Positions 11,546-24,300 of a stretch of 64,000 bases of DNA are shown piece by piece (positions within the stretch are counted from its first letter, which is position 1; each line of letters opens with the position of its first letter). The translations under genes were made by a program, and so were the position numbers. A model generated the notes under the pieces. The model saw only the letters and a list, made by a program, of their open reading frames with translations. It ran no database searches and had not been told where the DNA came from. The DNA lies in assembly GCA_028622995.1 (NCBI GenBank), contig JAJQJQ010000017.1, positions 3,534,001 to 3,598,000 of the forward strand, written 5' to 3'. The DNA comes from Panagrolaimus kolymaensis. Taxonomy: Eukaryota; Nematoda; Chromadorea; Rhabditida; Panagrolaimidae.

Positions 11546-13578
11546 TCATTGTTGATTACAGCTGGTATTGTGTTTAGTAGAACGTTCTTTCTTTCGGCGA
11601 AAAGGACTTGCAAGCTTTGAACTAAAACTTCCTTTTCGCTTTCGAACATCAGCATCATCTTTGCGTGGAGTTACTTGTAAAGTATCATCATCATCAGCAT
11701 CTTGAAGAGAACCATCTTGATCAGCTTGAAGAGAAGGAGTAATATTACCAAGATCAATAGCAGCTTTAATAGTAGTATTTCCATCAGGTTTCATTTTGGC
11801 CAACTTCGATGAAAGACGGAATAATTGTTCAGATGATTCTTTTTGAGCATTATCAGCAGCTTCAAGTTGTTCATTCAAAGAATCAATTTCTTGAACCAAA
11901 TTTTCACGAGTTTCTTGGAGTTTTTCAAGCTCTTCTCGATCTTTTCCAGATGTATCCTTCAATTCAAGAAGTTCAGCTTCTTTCAAAGAATAAAGACTTT
12001 GCAATTCAGCTTTCTCATCCTTCAACTTGCTGTTTTCTGATTTCATTTCATTGAAGACTTTGATTTTAGCAGCTTTTTCGTTGAGGAGTTCATCATAAAG
12101 TTGAGCCTTTTGAATCACATCATCTTCAAGCTTGATTGAAGCTACACGTTCTTCCATCATTCCAAGTTCATTCTTTAAAGATGAGTTTTCATCACGAAGT
12201 TGATTCCAACGATCTTAAGCTTCTTGGATCTTGTTGAGAGCATCATCGAGCTTTCCCATGCAAGCATCGAGATCATCTTTCATTGTAGCAAGTTCTCTTT
12301 TCAAATCATCAACAGCTCCAAGTTCATTTTTCATAGATGAATTTTCAGCAAGAAGTTGAGCACATCGAGCTCCAGATTCTTTAAATTCAGCAAAAGCATC
12401 TTCGAGTTTTTGAGAGGAAACCATGAGATCATCTTTCATAACATCAAGCTCATGCTGCAAACCATCAAGAGCATCATTGTTAACAGCCTTCAACGATGAA
12501 TTTTCAGCCAATAGTTGAGCAGAGATAGCATCAGATTCTTTACATTTGATGATAGCATCGTCGAGTTTTTGAGCATATATATCAAGGTTATTTTTCATAA
12601 CCGAAAGTTCTTGCTTCAAATCATCAACAAGGTCACCTTCATTCTTCAAAAAAACATTTTCACCGAGGAGAAGTTCACCAAAAGCTTTAGATTCTTCCAA
12701 TTGCTTGAGAGCATCATCAAGGTTTTGGTTTAGAACAGCAACTTCATTCTTCAAAGAGGAGTTTTCAGCATGAAGTTCATTACTAAGACCAAAAGCGTCG
12801 TCTGACTTTTTGACAAGTTCATCAAGTTTCCCTTTCAAACCAGCAAGCTCCATCTTCAAAGCATCAGCAGCAGCTACTTCTTTTTTCAAGGAAATGTTTT
12901 CTTCACGAAGTTGGTTACAGAGATTTTCAGCTTCTTCCAATTTCTTGAGAGTGGCATCATACAATTTAAGCTTTTCACTGGATGCAGAACCTTCTTCATT
13001 CATACTTTCACTATCCTTTGAAGCAAGAGCAGTTTTAAGACCTTCGATTTCTTCCAAGAGAGCATAATCATCTTTCTGGATTTCAGCAATGCGATCCTTC
13101 GTACGACGTCTTTCTTCATTCAAAGCATACTCAGAGTCATCGATATCCTTCTGAGCGAATTCATTGAGCTTTCGTAAATGTTCAATTTGAGCTTCATCAC
13201 GTTGATCAGTAAGTACGACAACTAAATCTTGAAGATTTGTGTCAGCTACACAAAGTTGTTGTTCACGCTTAAAACCAAAGATTATGAGAAGTTATGTTTA
13301 GGTAACAAAATACAACTTACAATGGTAGAGTATTCTTTGATGAGAGCAGCAAAACGTTCACATTTACATGGATCATTTGATTGAACATCCAATTCTGCTT
13401 CCAAGAAGGACATACTTGATACAGGAGGAGGGTTGTGCGAAGAAGACGCTTGAGTTGAATTGAATATAGCAGAATATTCTTGAGGACCACTTTGATTGAA
13501 ACTAATCGATTGATCAGCAGCTTCAGATTTTTCAGTTATTGTTTCCAAATTGTTGACGGATGGAAAAAATGGAGACAT
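11546..13578 (-). CDS. Long coiled-coil protein interrupted by one in-frame TAA
   Basis: ATG at 13578 opens a Ser-rich head (MSPFFPSVNNLETITEK). One intron (about 13311-13271) follows, then nearly continuous heptad-rich coiled coil. A degenerate repeat unit recurs with a core close to LKxELxxMKDDLD...KLDDA...LLAENSSLKNE; at least six units lie between about 12,850 and 12,200. At 12217-12215 the frame meets TAA (KIQEA-stop-DRWNQL). The same frame then stays open for about 220 more residues, with matching coiled coil and a basic tail (RKRKGSFSSKLASPFRRKKE) ending at 11546. As read, the product is about 440 residues; with read-through it would be about 660. Possibilities are a nonsense allele, a base-call error, or a young pseudogene. 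Cytoskeletal or nuclear scaffold role is only a guess. Confidence 0.7.
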
Positions 13579-14313
13579 TCTCAACACAAAACAGCGGTGA
13601 TATTCACTGAATATGTTAGTTTGGTTTGATTGAAGATGAAATTGAAAAAAAAGTTGTACATAAAAAGCTTTTTCGCTCGCTGGTTCGCTGCTCGCTCTCT
13701 AATTACACCGAACGCGAAATGAGCGAGCAAACGAAATTCATTTTAAGACCAACTCTTTTTTGAAACATCGAAAGTAAAACTATTTTTGTTGGCTTCTTCG
13801 TTGATGCCTATTTTCAAAAAATATTATAAAAAGCATTTCGTTTCTCTCAAAAAATCTAATATATAACACATTTTTTGAGAAAGTGGAGCATGGTTTGGCA
13901 CAGGAGCAAAAGGTTTCTTTTTTTGCTTATGAAACTTCACCCCTAGGGTCAATTTGGGCTGAAAATTACGAATTTTGACTCCATTTGATCGGGTTTAAAG
14001 CTCAATATGGAGATATGGTCATTTTCGCGTTGGTACTCGAAATAATTTTTTAACACCAATATATAAAAAAAATTCTTCTATTATCGTTTTTTCCACATAA
14101 AATTGAGTCTTTTTCGTATTGACGACAAAAATTGGTATCCATATAAAACCCTCTATTCGGTTACATTAAATTTAAGAATATGTAAAAATTTGCATAAATT
14201 TCCATTTTTCTCGAAATTTTTCAATTGCGAGGAAAGCAGATAATTACATATTCGGAATCTACGCTAAAAATTACCCCAGAAATGGCCGGCTTGAAAAAAA
14301 ACACTATTCGAAC

Positions 14314-14535
14314 ATGTCTTCATTTGACTTGCTAAAGGTGCAAGATCTTGATAAACCATATATCGATGGTTATAGCGAAACTTATCAAATTCTATTAGTT
14401 TTTGAGGAATTAGAGTCAGAAACAATTAAAATAATTAAAATAAAAATTTTGGGTAACAATACAATCAATTTTCTTCCTTGTGGATCCATGTGGATGTGGC
14501 TATATCAACCATTAATGGTGTATTTGGTGTCATGA
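14314..14535 (+). other. 73-codon open frame in the left arm of the foldback
   Basis: Begins MSSFDLLKVQDLDKPYIDGY and ends ...PLMVYLVS. Composition looks protein-like, with few low-complexity runs for an AT-rich region. It matches no family I know. Its mirror copy lies at 14,818-15,057. Whether it is translated cannot be told from the sequence. Confidence 0.3.
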
Positions 14536-14817
14536 AAAAAATCAAAATCTCAATAATCCACATTTTTGGCTTAGAATCATTATTTCTACACTAATTTTGG
14601 GTCGTAGAACCCGAATTTGATATCATTTTATATATTTCATCAGTTTAAAAAAAACTTTTGGTTATAGTGAAAATTTGCATATTTGAAAAATTCATAACTC
14701 CAAAATTAGCAGGACATGTCGACAAACTGTTATCAAATTCGGGTTCTACGACCCAAAATTAGTGTAGAAATAATGATTCTAAGCCAAAAATGTGGATTAT
14801 TGAGATTTTGATTTTTT

Positions 14818-15057
14818 TCATGACACCAAATACACCAAATACACCAAATACACCATTAATGGTTGATATAGCCACATCCACATGGATCCACAAGGAAGAA
14901 AATTGATTGTATTGTTACCCAAAATTTTTATTTTAATTATTTTAATTGTTTCTGACTCTAATTCCTCAAAAACTAATAGAATTTGATAAGTTTCGCTATA
15001 ACCATCGATATATGGTTTATCAAGATCTTGCACCTTTAGCAAGTCAAATGAAGACAT
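14818..15057 (-). other. 79-codon mirror copy of the foldback open frame in the right arm
   Basis: Same N-terminal sequence as the left-arm frame. It is longer only because 9-base repeats add Val-Tyr-Leu units before the stop (VYLVYLVYLVS). The insertions are multiples of three, so the frame stays open. Coding status unknown. Confidence 0.3.
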
Positions 15058-15519
15058 GTTCGAATAGCGTTTTTTTTCAAGCCGGCCATTTCTGGGGTAA
15101 TTTTTAGCGTAGATTCCGAATATGTAATTATCTGCTTTCCTCGCAATTGAAAAATTTCGAGAAAAATGGAAATTTATGCAAATTTTTACATATTCTTAAC
15201 TTTAATGTAACCGAATAGAGGGATTTATATGGACACCAATTTTTATTGTCAATACGAAAAAGACTCAATTTTATGTGGAAAAAACGATAATAGAAGAAAT
15301 TTTTTTATATATTGGTCTTAAAAAATTATTTCGGGTACTAACGCGAAAATGACCATATCTCCATATTGATATTTAAATCCGATCAAATGGAGTCAAAATT
15401 CGTGATTTTCAGTCCAAATTGACCCTAGGAGTGAAGTTTCATAAGCAAAAAAAGAAAACTTTTGCTCCTGTGCCAAACCACTGCTCAAAAGCTCCACTTT
15501 CTTGCAAAACCTGTTATAT

Positions 15520-18366
15520 CAAGTGTCTGTTTTTCTTCTTACGATCTTTAATAACCACATTCCTTTTTCATAACATCTCTTTCATTAATTGACATAAAGT
15601 TTGATTGAAACTCTCATTAATTACGTGGCTAGCATTATATATTATGCAAAAAGTTGTTTTTTACTAAATTTAGTATTAAAATTTTGTTGTCATCCCAAAT
15701 ACCCATTTCACACTTCAAGTAGATTAACAAAAAGGTTAATGTTTTAGGTCACTTTCTTGAAATGTTGAATATATGTATTTTTTCACCCCCTTAACTTCGA
15801 GTAGCTTTTTACTATAATACTCATATTGTTTGGAATTCAAATTTTTCAGAGCAAAAGTTCTAGCCTTTACATTTATGACTTTAATGTTTATTTGACCAAC
15901 CATTCATTTATGCGTATTAAAATCACCTCCATTTGTTGCCCATAAACCAGTTGGCATCGCCAGAAGAATACTATTTATGCTTCTTTTTTTTATTTCCCCA
16001 TTTTTAACATCTTTCTGGTTTCTATTTCCTTTTTATTGAACTAATGTCTCCGAGAATTTCTTTTGATTTTTCCTTTGTGATTATACATTTTTTTGCCATC
16101 TTTTTAGCGAAGCAACAAATTAATAATACTTACACTTTTTTTCATAGTAAAAAGTCCCGTTATTGCTATTAAAAATTTTTAAGAAATCTTTCTTGCATGA
16201 TTGAACACGTGCTTTTTTTATTCTTGCGCAAATATTTTTTAAATTGTTTTTTTACTAGCATCGATTTAAGAAAAATGTGTTAGCATTAACTCATATTGAA
16301 TTACATTTTCAAAGTTCTCTCTCCTAAGGGTAAGTTATCGATGAAGAAGACGAAGAAAAAAAAACGTGAGTTCATTGATCGCGGTTAAGACGATGGATGC
16401 TATGTTTTTTTTTGTGTTTCGTTTTTCTCTCATTGAAATCGGATTCTCTCTTTTCTTTCTCCACCCGGAACGACGACGACCTTTATCATCGGATGGTGGT
16501 AAATTTGTTACGCGCGTCCTCCGATTTTGTTGACAGACATCAAGAAATTAAATATTTTGATTCGAGACATTTTTTCTTTTAAATTTGCTTTTTTATATGT
16601 GTTTGTAATTTGCTTAAATTATAAAGAGATTTATGAAACAATTAACTTTAAAAAAATTGAAAAAGTTTGGAGTCTTTTTGGACGAAATATTTTTTTCCAA
16701 AACTTTTTTTACCTTTTTACCTTTTTTAAAGAATTTTAATAATATTAAATTTCATTACTGTAATAATTTATTTATTCACTTCTCGTAATAAAAAAAGATG
16801 AGCAAAGTAAAAGCAACTTTTCTCTTTCTCTTTTTTTCCCGCAAGCAATAAGATGCCCAGAGGCAAGCTTATATCTCTATGCATGCATACATGACATGAC
16901 AACTCTTCTCCATCCTTTAAAACCGGTCAAAAAAAAAATATGCGCGAACAAAATTTTTTTTCTTTTATTTTCATTCATTTATATTTTCTCGCCTTTTCAA
17001 AGTGGCTAAAAGTAAAAAAAGCCACAAAGTAGTAGTGATTGCTTTTAGCTGTTGAGGATATTGAAAATAAAAAAAGAAGCAACAACGACACGGCTGTTGT
17101 TAATCTTTTTTTTCTTGTGGTTAAAAAATTATTATGAAAGTATACTTTCATTTTATTTTTTTAACACGCGTGGGATATATCTCTTTTAAAAAAGAATGCT
17201 TGCTGAAGATGTAAATCATATTCGGTCACTTCAAAGTACTTACAAATCAAGTGCTTTCCCCTATTGATGACAACCTTTTTTGTCTTCTTTTTTTTACAAT
17301 GAAACGATTAAAATTAAACCTATTTTTTCTTTTCTTGTCAGCCTTTTTTACTGCACATTTGACACATTACTTGGGTTTATTTTTTCTTTCCAATTAATTG
17401 ATTGTAAAAAAAATTGCAAATTGTCAAAAACAAAAAATGAAACTGTTTTATTCAAGGTAATTATTTGAACAATTTTTTTGTAAGTATTACAAAATCTAAA
17501 ATAGTTACTTACCCATTTTGAACGGATTTCACTTTATTTTACTCATTTTTTGTATCAACTTAGTAATAATCACATCAAAATCTAAAACTTTTCTTTTGTT
17601 TCTAAGCCTTTAAATTTTTTAAAAGATACTAAAATTTTATTATGCATTTAAATCAGTTAGATGATTAGTCACTTATTTTATCGAAAAACATTTTTTTGGC
17701 TTGATTTATATATTTATAGTAAATTGGTTTATGATTTTTATTTTGTTTTGATTTCTAAACTTTAACTTTTTATGTATAAAAATATTTGTTGATTTAAATT
17801 TTTTTAAATATCTATTTTTTCCTAACCCGTTGAGAGCTTAGATAAACTCATAAACGCTAAATAAAATTTCTTTCTCTTGTTTGTGATTAAACGAATTAAA
17901 ATAAATTTCGCGGATCTATTAAACCTCAGAAGAAGAAAAGCTAATCATGTTTCTGCGATTAATGTTTTTTTTTGACGACGACGACGCACCTAAAAAGTTA
18001 AACTAACAGTTTTTTAGGTAAAAAAACGAACGACCAGCGATTATCTTTTGTCTAATCATCATCGACAAAATTCTTTTCTCATCATCTTTATTATATATTT
18101 TTTTTCTTTCATCGTCGATTACGGGGACGACGATTCGAACGAGAGAGAAACGAAATAACATACATACATAAATACATAACGGAAATATATTTTTTAAACA
18201 ACAACAAAAAAAGACTATTTGCGGATAGGATTGTTTTCTTCGATTTTTTAACGAGAAGAAATAAAAAAATCTTCTCCACCTTTTTTTTTGTTGTGATTGT
18301 TGAAGTTTCTGGGAATTGACGTAAAAACTTTTTTTTATTGCTTCGACTCTTAAATATAAAAAAGCA
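15520..18366. other. Intergenic and likely promoter of the CAS-like gene
   Basis: About 2.8 kb of very T-rich sequence with many poly-T and poly-A runs. No exon with family resemblance was found on either strand. In particular no SH3-like exon was seen that could belong to the CAS-like gene downstream. The last 400 bases carry several GACGACGACG/CGTCG stretches and probably include the transcription start. Confidence 0.5.
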
Positions 18367-21300
18367 ATGTCTGAAAGGCATTCATCCTCCATGGCCATGT
18401 TACCAACTTCCGAAGGCTTCATCGCAAATCCAGAAGCCGTGGCATCCGTAAGTATTCCTTTTTTTTAAAGTTTTTTTATACAACTAACTAATTGCTAGTT
18501 TGAAACATTCGAAAGAGAGATTATTAAAGAAAACTTTTTACTTTCGCAAATTAATTTGAATCTTCTTTTTAAATTTAATCAATCGAAGCTGCTAGTGTTT
18601 ATTTTAAAAATCTTTATAAAAATTCAACTAAAAATTAAGGAATTTCTTCGATTTTTTCTTATTAAAATACGGTTGTAAGATTACTAACAATTTTATTTGA
18701 TAATTGTGGGTTTTTTAAACCCAATGATTTTCCTTTGATTAAAGTCGCTTGCTTTTAAATCCCTCCTTCTTTTTTATCCTTCACCTGAATCACATCTCTG
18801 CATTACTTCTAACGTAGTTGTTTTATATAATTTTATACAAAAAAAACTTTTATGATCACGTTTTTCCATTTTCCCATTTTTATTAATTAAATCAAATCGA
18901 ATTAGGCAGTGTCTATGATAAAAAAAAATTCACCAAAAAAATGTTTCATTAAAGTTTTATTATTTTGCACATTTTTTTCTTCATTTTTAAATTTGGTTGC
19001 AGCATTCTGACGCTGTTTTTTTTTGTTGTCTTTTAACATTTTCGAATCATTCAAGGGTTTTTTTTACAATGTCTTCTTAGTTTAGTGATTTAAAAAAGTA
19101 AAACTCAAGATTTGAAGATTATTTCTTGTTGAAAATATATTTTAACTGGTTTCCCTTTCCGTTCATTTTTGAAGGTTTAGAGATGTTTTTTTCTTCTTCC
19201 CAAGCTTTATAATGGGATTAAAGATAACTCGAACACTTGAGCCATTTGCTGGCTGTTAAATCGAGGAAGACAAAGCTGTCTTCAATCAAGGCTCTTTTTT
19301 CTCAGTGCTTGTTGATTTCCCTTTTCTTCAAAAATTTGTTGACAAAAATGTTTTCGCAACAGCCGTTTTCTATTATCTTTTTTAAATCAAGCAAGCTAAG
19401 ATTATCTCTGCTTTCCTCATCACACATATTTCTTTATTAATATATATTTAAAAAAATAATCAACTCCATTTAGATTGAAATTTTTCTTATTTCTTTCTTT
19501 TAAACCTTAATGGATTTTTTTTTCTCATGTGGTGAAGGACCAAGGACATCTTTTCCGCCATTTAAATAAATGTTTTGATTATCATAAATTTTTTTCCTTC
19601 CCTTTTTTTTTGTTTTCTTTTATTTATTGAATTAAGAAGATTGAAAAATTCAAAAAAATTTACTTTGATTTTTTTGGTAAAATAAAAACCTACAGATGAG
19701 ATCTTGCACAGAAATAGAATTTTAAACTTATTTACGCGCTTGAGTAAAATCCTTTACACACATTTTTTTGATTTTCATTTTTTTTTTCAAGCCATAAAAA
19801 AATTCCTTCACATTTTTTTCTTCTAAAATTCTTCAAAGTCATCGTTAAATTGGATCATTAAAGCTCGTAAAAATTGTCACCCAAGAAAAAAACATTCTCT
19901 TCTTTCTCACAGCTGCTTTCCATTTACGCGTGTATGTCAAAAGTTTTCTTTTTTATTTTTAAGTTCAAACATTGAATCACCAAAAAATCAATTCAACTTC
20001 AAGGAAAGACAGTTAACTTTGTTAATGGTTTAAGTAAATTTTTCACTTTCTTTGTCTTTAATGGTTTCTTCTCCACCTTTCTCCTATTCGTTGAAAAGAA
20101 AAAAACTCCTTTAGGTTTTATCTATTTTTTTAAACTCTCGAAAAACTAAAATCCCGCCGCACCCCGAGCGAAGCGAGGGGTGCACTGTAAGTTCATTTGT
20201 GACCGTGTTGAGACCCGACGAAATATTTTTTTCGGATCTCATAGCAATTCTTTTTATTAATAACATTTTTAATTATTTCTGTTATTAAATTTATATTTGG
20301 GAGATTATAAGGAAGCTATTGATACAAAATTTCATCACGATTGGTAACATTTTAGTAGACTTCCGACCAACTCAATCTTCAATCGAAGATCAGAATATCT
20401 GTAAACCTGAAATTTTTAATCTGTATGGAAAATCAGCTTCCTAACATTCATGTGAACATGGTTGACTCGTTTTTTTTCCAAAAAAATCTAAATGCCGTCC
20501 TGAATTGTAACATTTGGTGCTAGAAAGCACCAAAAATGCGTCAAAATGGGGTCAAAAACACCTATTTTTTCGAACAAAATTGTACAATTCAGGACGGCAT
20601 TTAGATTTTTTTAGAAAAAAACGAGTCAACCATGTTCACATGAATGTTAGGAAGCTGATTTTCCATACAGATTAAAAATTTCAGGTTTACAGATATTCTG
20701 ATCTTCGATACAAGTTAAAACTGATATATGCGATATTGGAAGTTCGCCAAATTCTTACCAAATGGTGATGATTTTGGTATCATTGTTATCCTTATCACCT
20801 CCAAAATGTGGTTTAACAGACAAAAATAGTTTAAAAAATTGTTATAAAAATGAATTACAGTAAAAATTATTTAAAAAATTTAAATATTTTCGTGTCGAGA
20901 CATTGTGACCTTATAGTGGGGGTGCGGCTGTTTTAGCAATGAGAACGCCCGATCTGCTAACCGAAATTTATGATTTTTTTTATTTCGTGTAATTATGTTG
21001 ATATTAGAGGGCTCTTTAGGGTCAATTTTTCGTCGCATTGACGAATTTTTAAAAAAAATAGAAGGAAGTATAGAAAAAAAGTGCTTAATCACAACATTTT
21101 AAAAGTTCACAATGTCCCGCTGAGCGTTGCAGCAAAGTTAACGCATATTCTGGCTATAAAAATCGTTTTCTCCACCCTCAATTACCTCTATGAGTAAGCT
21201 AACTTTAAAAAACATCACATAAAAATAGATGTATGCCGCTATGGAAATTTAAATATTTTGATTTAGAGTAAAAATATCATTGGCTAAAGTTCCTTGTTAT

Positions 21301-24300
21301 ACATTTGCTGTGTGGCGTAGGCGTTGAAGGCGGTGATGTTTGGATATTTCTGTCATAGGTTCGAATCCCCACAATTTTTTTTTATTAATTGTTTTAATTG
21401 AATTGAGACAATTATATCCAAATAATTTTTTATGATTTTTAATAATGTTTTCATTAGAAAATATGCAAATTTTTAATAAAATATTCACAAATTTTACTTT
21501 TTTTATGAATATTAAGTTTCTTTATTATGAAATTAAAGCGAAATTATTTTTAACGATTTTCAATGAAATTTTTTTTAACTAAGCTTTTGGATCGTATATT
21601 TTTTTTTCTAAATTTAATTGGATTAGCATACAAAACTTTTAGGTATTCTAAACGCAAAATTTAATTAAAAGTACGCTGACGTTTAGTTTATGAAAAGAAT
21701 AAACATAGGGAACTTTTTTTATTATTTTCGGTGAGTTTAATCGAAAAGTAACTTGAATATTTCCTTCTTATTAATTTTTATTGTTCGTTCGTTTTCGATT
21801 ACTTTTGGTCGCAGTCCCAGGGCTACTAGGCTTCGCTTTTTCCCATACATATTATTATTCTTTTTCTCTCTGTTTTTTTGTATCTTATCTTGAAATCTTT
21901 TATATTAAAATAGGAAATTCACCTAAAAAATTTGCATAAATTAGAATGAAACTATATTTTGTTTTCCAAGCGCGATGAAATGATTTGGGTAATTTTCATA
22001 TACATAAAAAATCAGCAAAACATGGGTTTGCTTGCTGCGCAAATTAAGTGATTTAACTATTGTAAGCTTGCTCGATGACTATAACCTTAACTTTTTGCGA
22101 ATTTTTCACAAGCTGGTATAAATTTTTTTTTAATGGTTCAGTTCATTGTTTATTTTGATTCGTGCAAAAAAAAAGTTTTAAAGGCTTACACATGTTTCAA
22201 TTTTTAGGATCTCATTATTGAAAATTAAGTGATTAAAATAGACACGAGTGATAAGATTGTTCGGGAAAAGTTTTAATTTTTATAAAAGTCAATACAATAA
22301 CTTTTTGGAAAAGTAATTATTAAAACATAGGCATTAATACGAGTGGCAATTTTGTATTTTTCAATAAAACAAGTAAGATCGCCGACCGGAGGCAGCGGAG
22401 TTTCTAGTAATTATTGTTGCAGACGGCTCAAGAGATTAGTGCACAAGATTACTATGTAAAAAAACAAAAGGCTGTTCAGGAAAAAACTTTTAGACGGCTA
22501 ATGAGATTAAATTTTTTTTATTGATTTCAATAAATTATTTTATATGTTACACTGAAACAAACAGCCGCAGCACCGTCTTCGATTGTTATTACCCAACTTC
22601 TTTACCAACTATTTAATATTGAAAAATTTTTTTAAAAATGTTAAAAATTAAAAATTTTGTTTTATTCTTGATTAGATAAGATGTAAAAGCAACTCGTATA
22701 TTCGCAAGATTTTTGATGTAAAAAATGTTTTGGTGTAAATTGAAAAAAATAATAATTATAAGGTCAATTACAAAATAAAATTTTTAGTTTTTTTTTCCAA
22801 TTTTCTATTGTTTTCTGAAACAAAGCATGTTTGAAAAAAGGTATTTTAAGCAAAAAATTTAAATATAACTAATTGTCGGACCAAAAATTTTTTTACTGTT
22901 AAAAATCGAAGACGGTGCTGCGGCTGTTTGTTTCAGTGTAACATATAAAATAATTTATTGAAATCAATAAAAAAAATTTAATCTCATTAGCCGTCTAAAA
23001 GTTTTTTCCTGAACAGCCTTTTGTTTTTTTACATAGTAATCTTGTGCACTAATTTTCCTTCTCTTTATTTTTTTTTTGAAGAAGACAACAAAGTTTTTTT
23101 TGGGATTCGATTGTGACAGACCGGTTCATCATCGATGTCGCTGCTTAAGCCACCGAGGACATCGTCGTTCTTCTTTTTTGAAAAAGAAAAAGCTTTTATT
23201 TTTTATTTTTTGCTTGCGCACGGTTTTGCGTTAAATTTTTTTTGATACTTTTTTATTTGTTTCCAAAATGGTGATTTTGGTTTAATTCACGCCACGTAAA
23301 AGTTTAATTTTTAGTTTTTTTTGTTTAATCCTTTTCAATAATGGTTTACTTTTTTTTAAAGGAGATACTGTGGTTTACTTTTTTTCCTTCGTGATAAGCT
23401 TTTTGAGAAGAAATTATAAATGTAATTTTTTGATGGAACCGAAATTAATGTTTTTAATTGAATTTTATATAAAATTGATGTGATTATCTTTTTTTAATTA
23501 TTAAATTAGCTTTTGATAATAAAAGAATTTTTTTCGTTTAATTAACTATTTTTCCATATGGGTTTTAAAATGAGGTAGCAATAAAATTAAACCATCAAGT
23601 TTTTTTTCTTTCTTTAATGCTTCTAAAAATAGACTAAATCAAAATTTTTTTCTTCTTCCGTCTGAAGGAAAAAAATATATATCGCCATCCGCGAAAAATC
23701 AGGCTGGATGATTTTTAAGGCTGTTGTTATTGCTGGCGGCTGGCTGTCATTTCGATGACGAACGATCATCGGCGGACAATTTTCGTTGACTCAAGCCTTT
23801 GCCGCTAATTATATTTTTTTTTGCTGGAGAAAAAGAAACTGAAAAATTACTATTATTTTTATGTCTTTGAAAAAAGAAAGGAAAAAGGAAGCAAAAAGGA
23901 TTATTTGTTTGACAACAGTCTTTTTTTCTTTGAAATTTCTTATTTTTGTTGCATTTTTTAAATATAGTCTTTAAATGAATTTCGGAAGGTTCAAAGCTTT
24001 GCCACAAAAAAAAAAGAAGTTTTAACTTCGTCATTATATTTTCGTTACTTCTCGTAAAATATTAAAGTGTTGATTTACAAACTCACGTCATTATTGAACA
24101 TGAATGGATGATTCATGGCAGATCGATCAAACTTTTTTTCGACCAAAAATAATTTTTTTCTTTGTTATGTATCTCTCTTTTGAATGTTTTATGAAATTTA
24201 AAGATAAATCATTTTAACGCTTGTTTTTTTTATATTGATTTAAAAAGTTTCAAAGAGAATTAAACTTTGATCCATTTTTTTTTATATTTTAGACTGCATT

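Larger units (their letters stand above)
13861..15519. repeat. Large foldback element, about 1.66 kb
   Basis: The left arm (about 13,861-14,630) is repeated in reverse complement in the right arm (about 14,727-15,519), leaving a spacer of about 100 bases. The arms match along nearly their whole length, with small differences. One example is a 9-base unit (CACCAAATA) present in extra copies in the right arm at about 14,822-14,850. Ends read ATATAACA / TGTTATAT. Each arm holds the same short open frame (separate entries). No transposase is seen, so it is a non-autonomous foldback, an inverted duplication, or a large hairpin-RNA source. Confidence 0.9.
18448..24291 (+). other. First intron of the CAS-like gene (5.8 kb)
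   Basis: The donor GTAAGTATTCC follows exon 1. The acceptor near 24,290 (TATATTTTAG) precedes the exon starting with codons for TALPEVVGK. The intron is dominated by T-runs and A-runs. It contains two foldback repeats (20,153-20,931 and 22,435-23,053) and a tRNA-like relic near 21,306. No coding exon was recognised. Long nematode first introns often carry enhancers; none can be named here. Confidence 0.6.

Noticed and set aside
18003..18422. Minus-strand open frame of 139 codons overlapping the first CAS-like exon
   Set aside because: Phe/Lys/Arg low-complexity, no splice or family support, and it overlaps a well-supported exon on the other strand.
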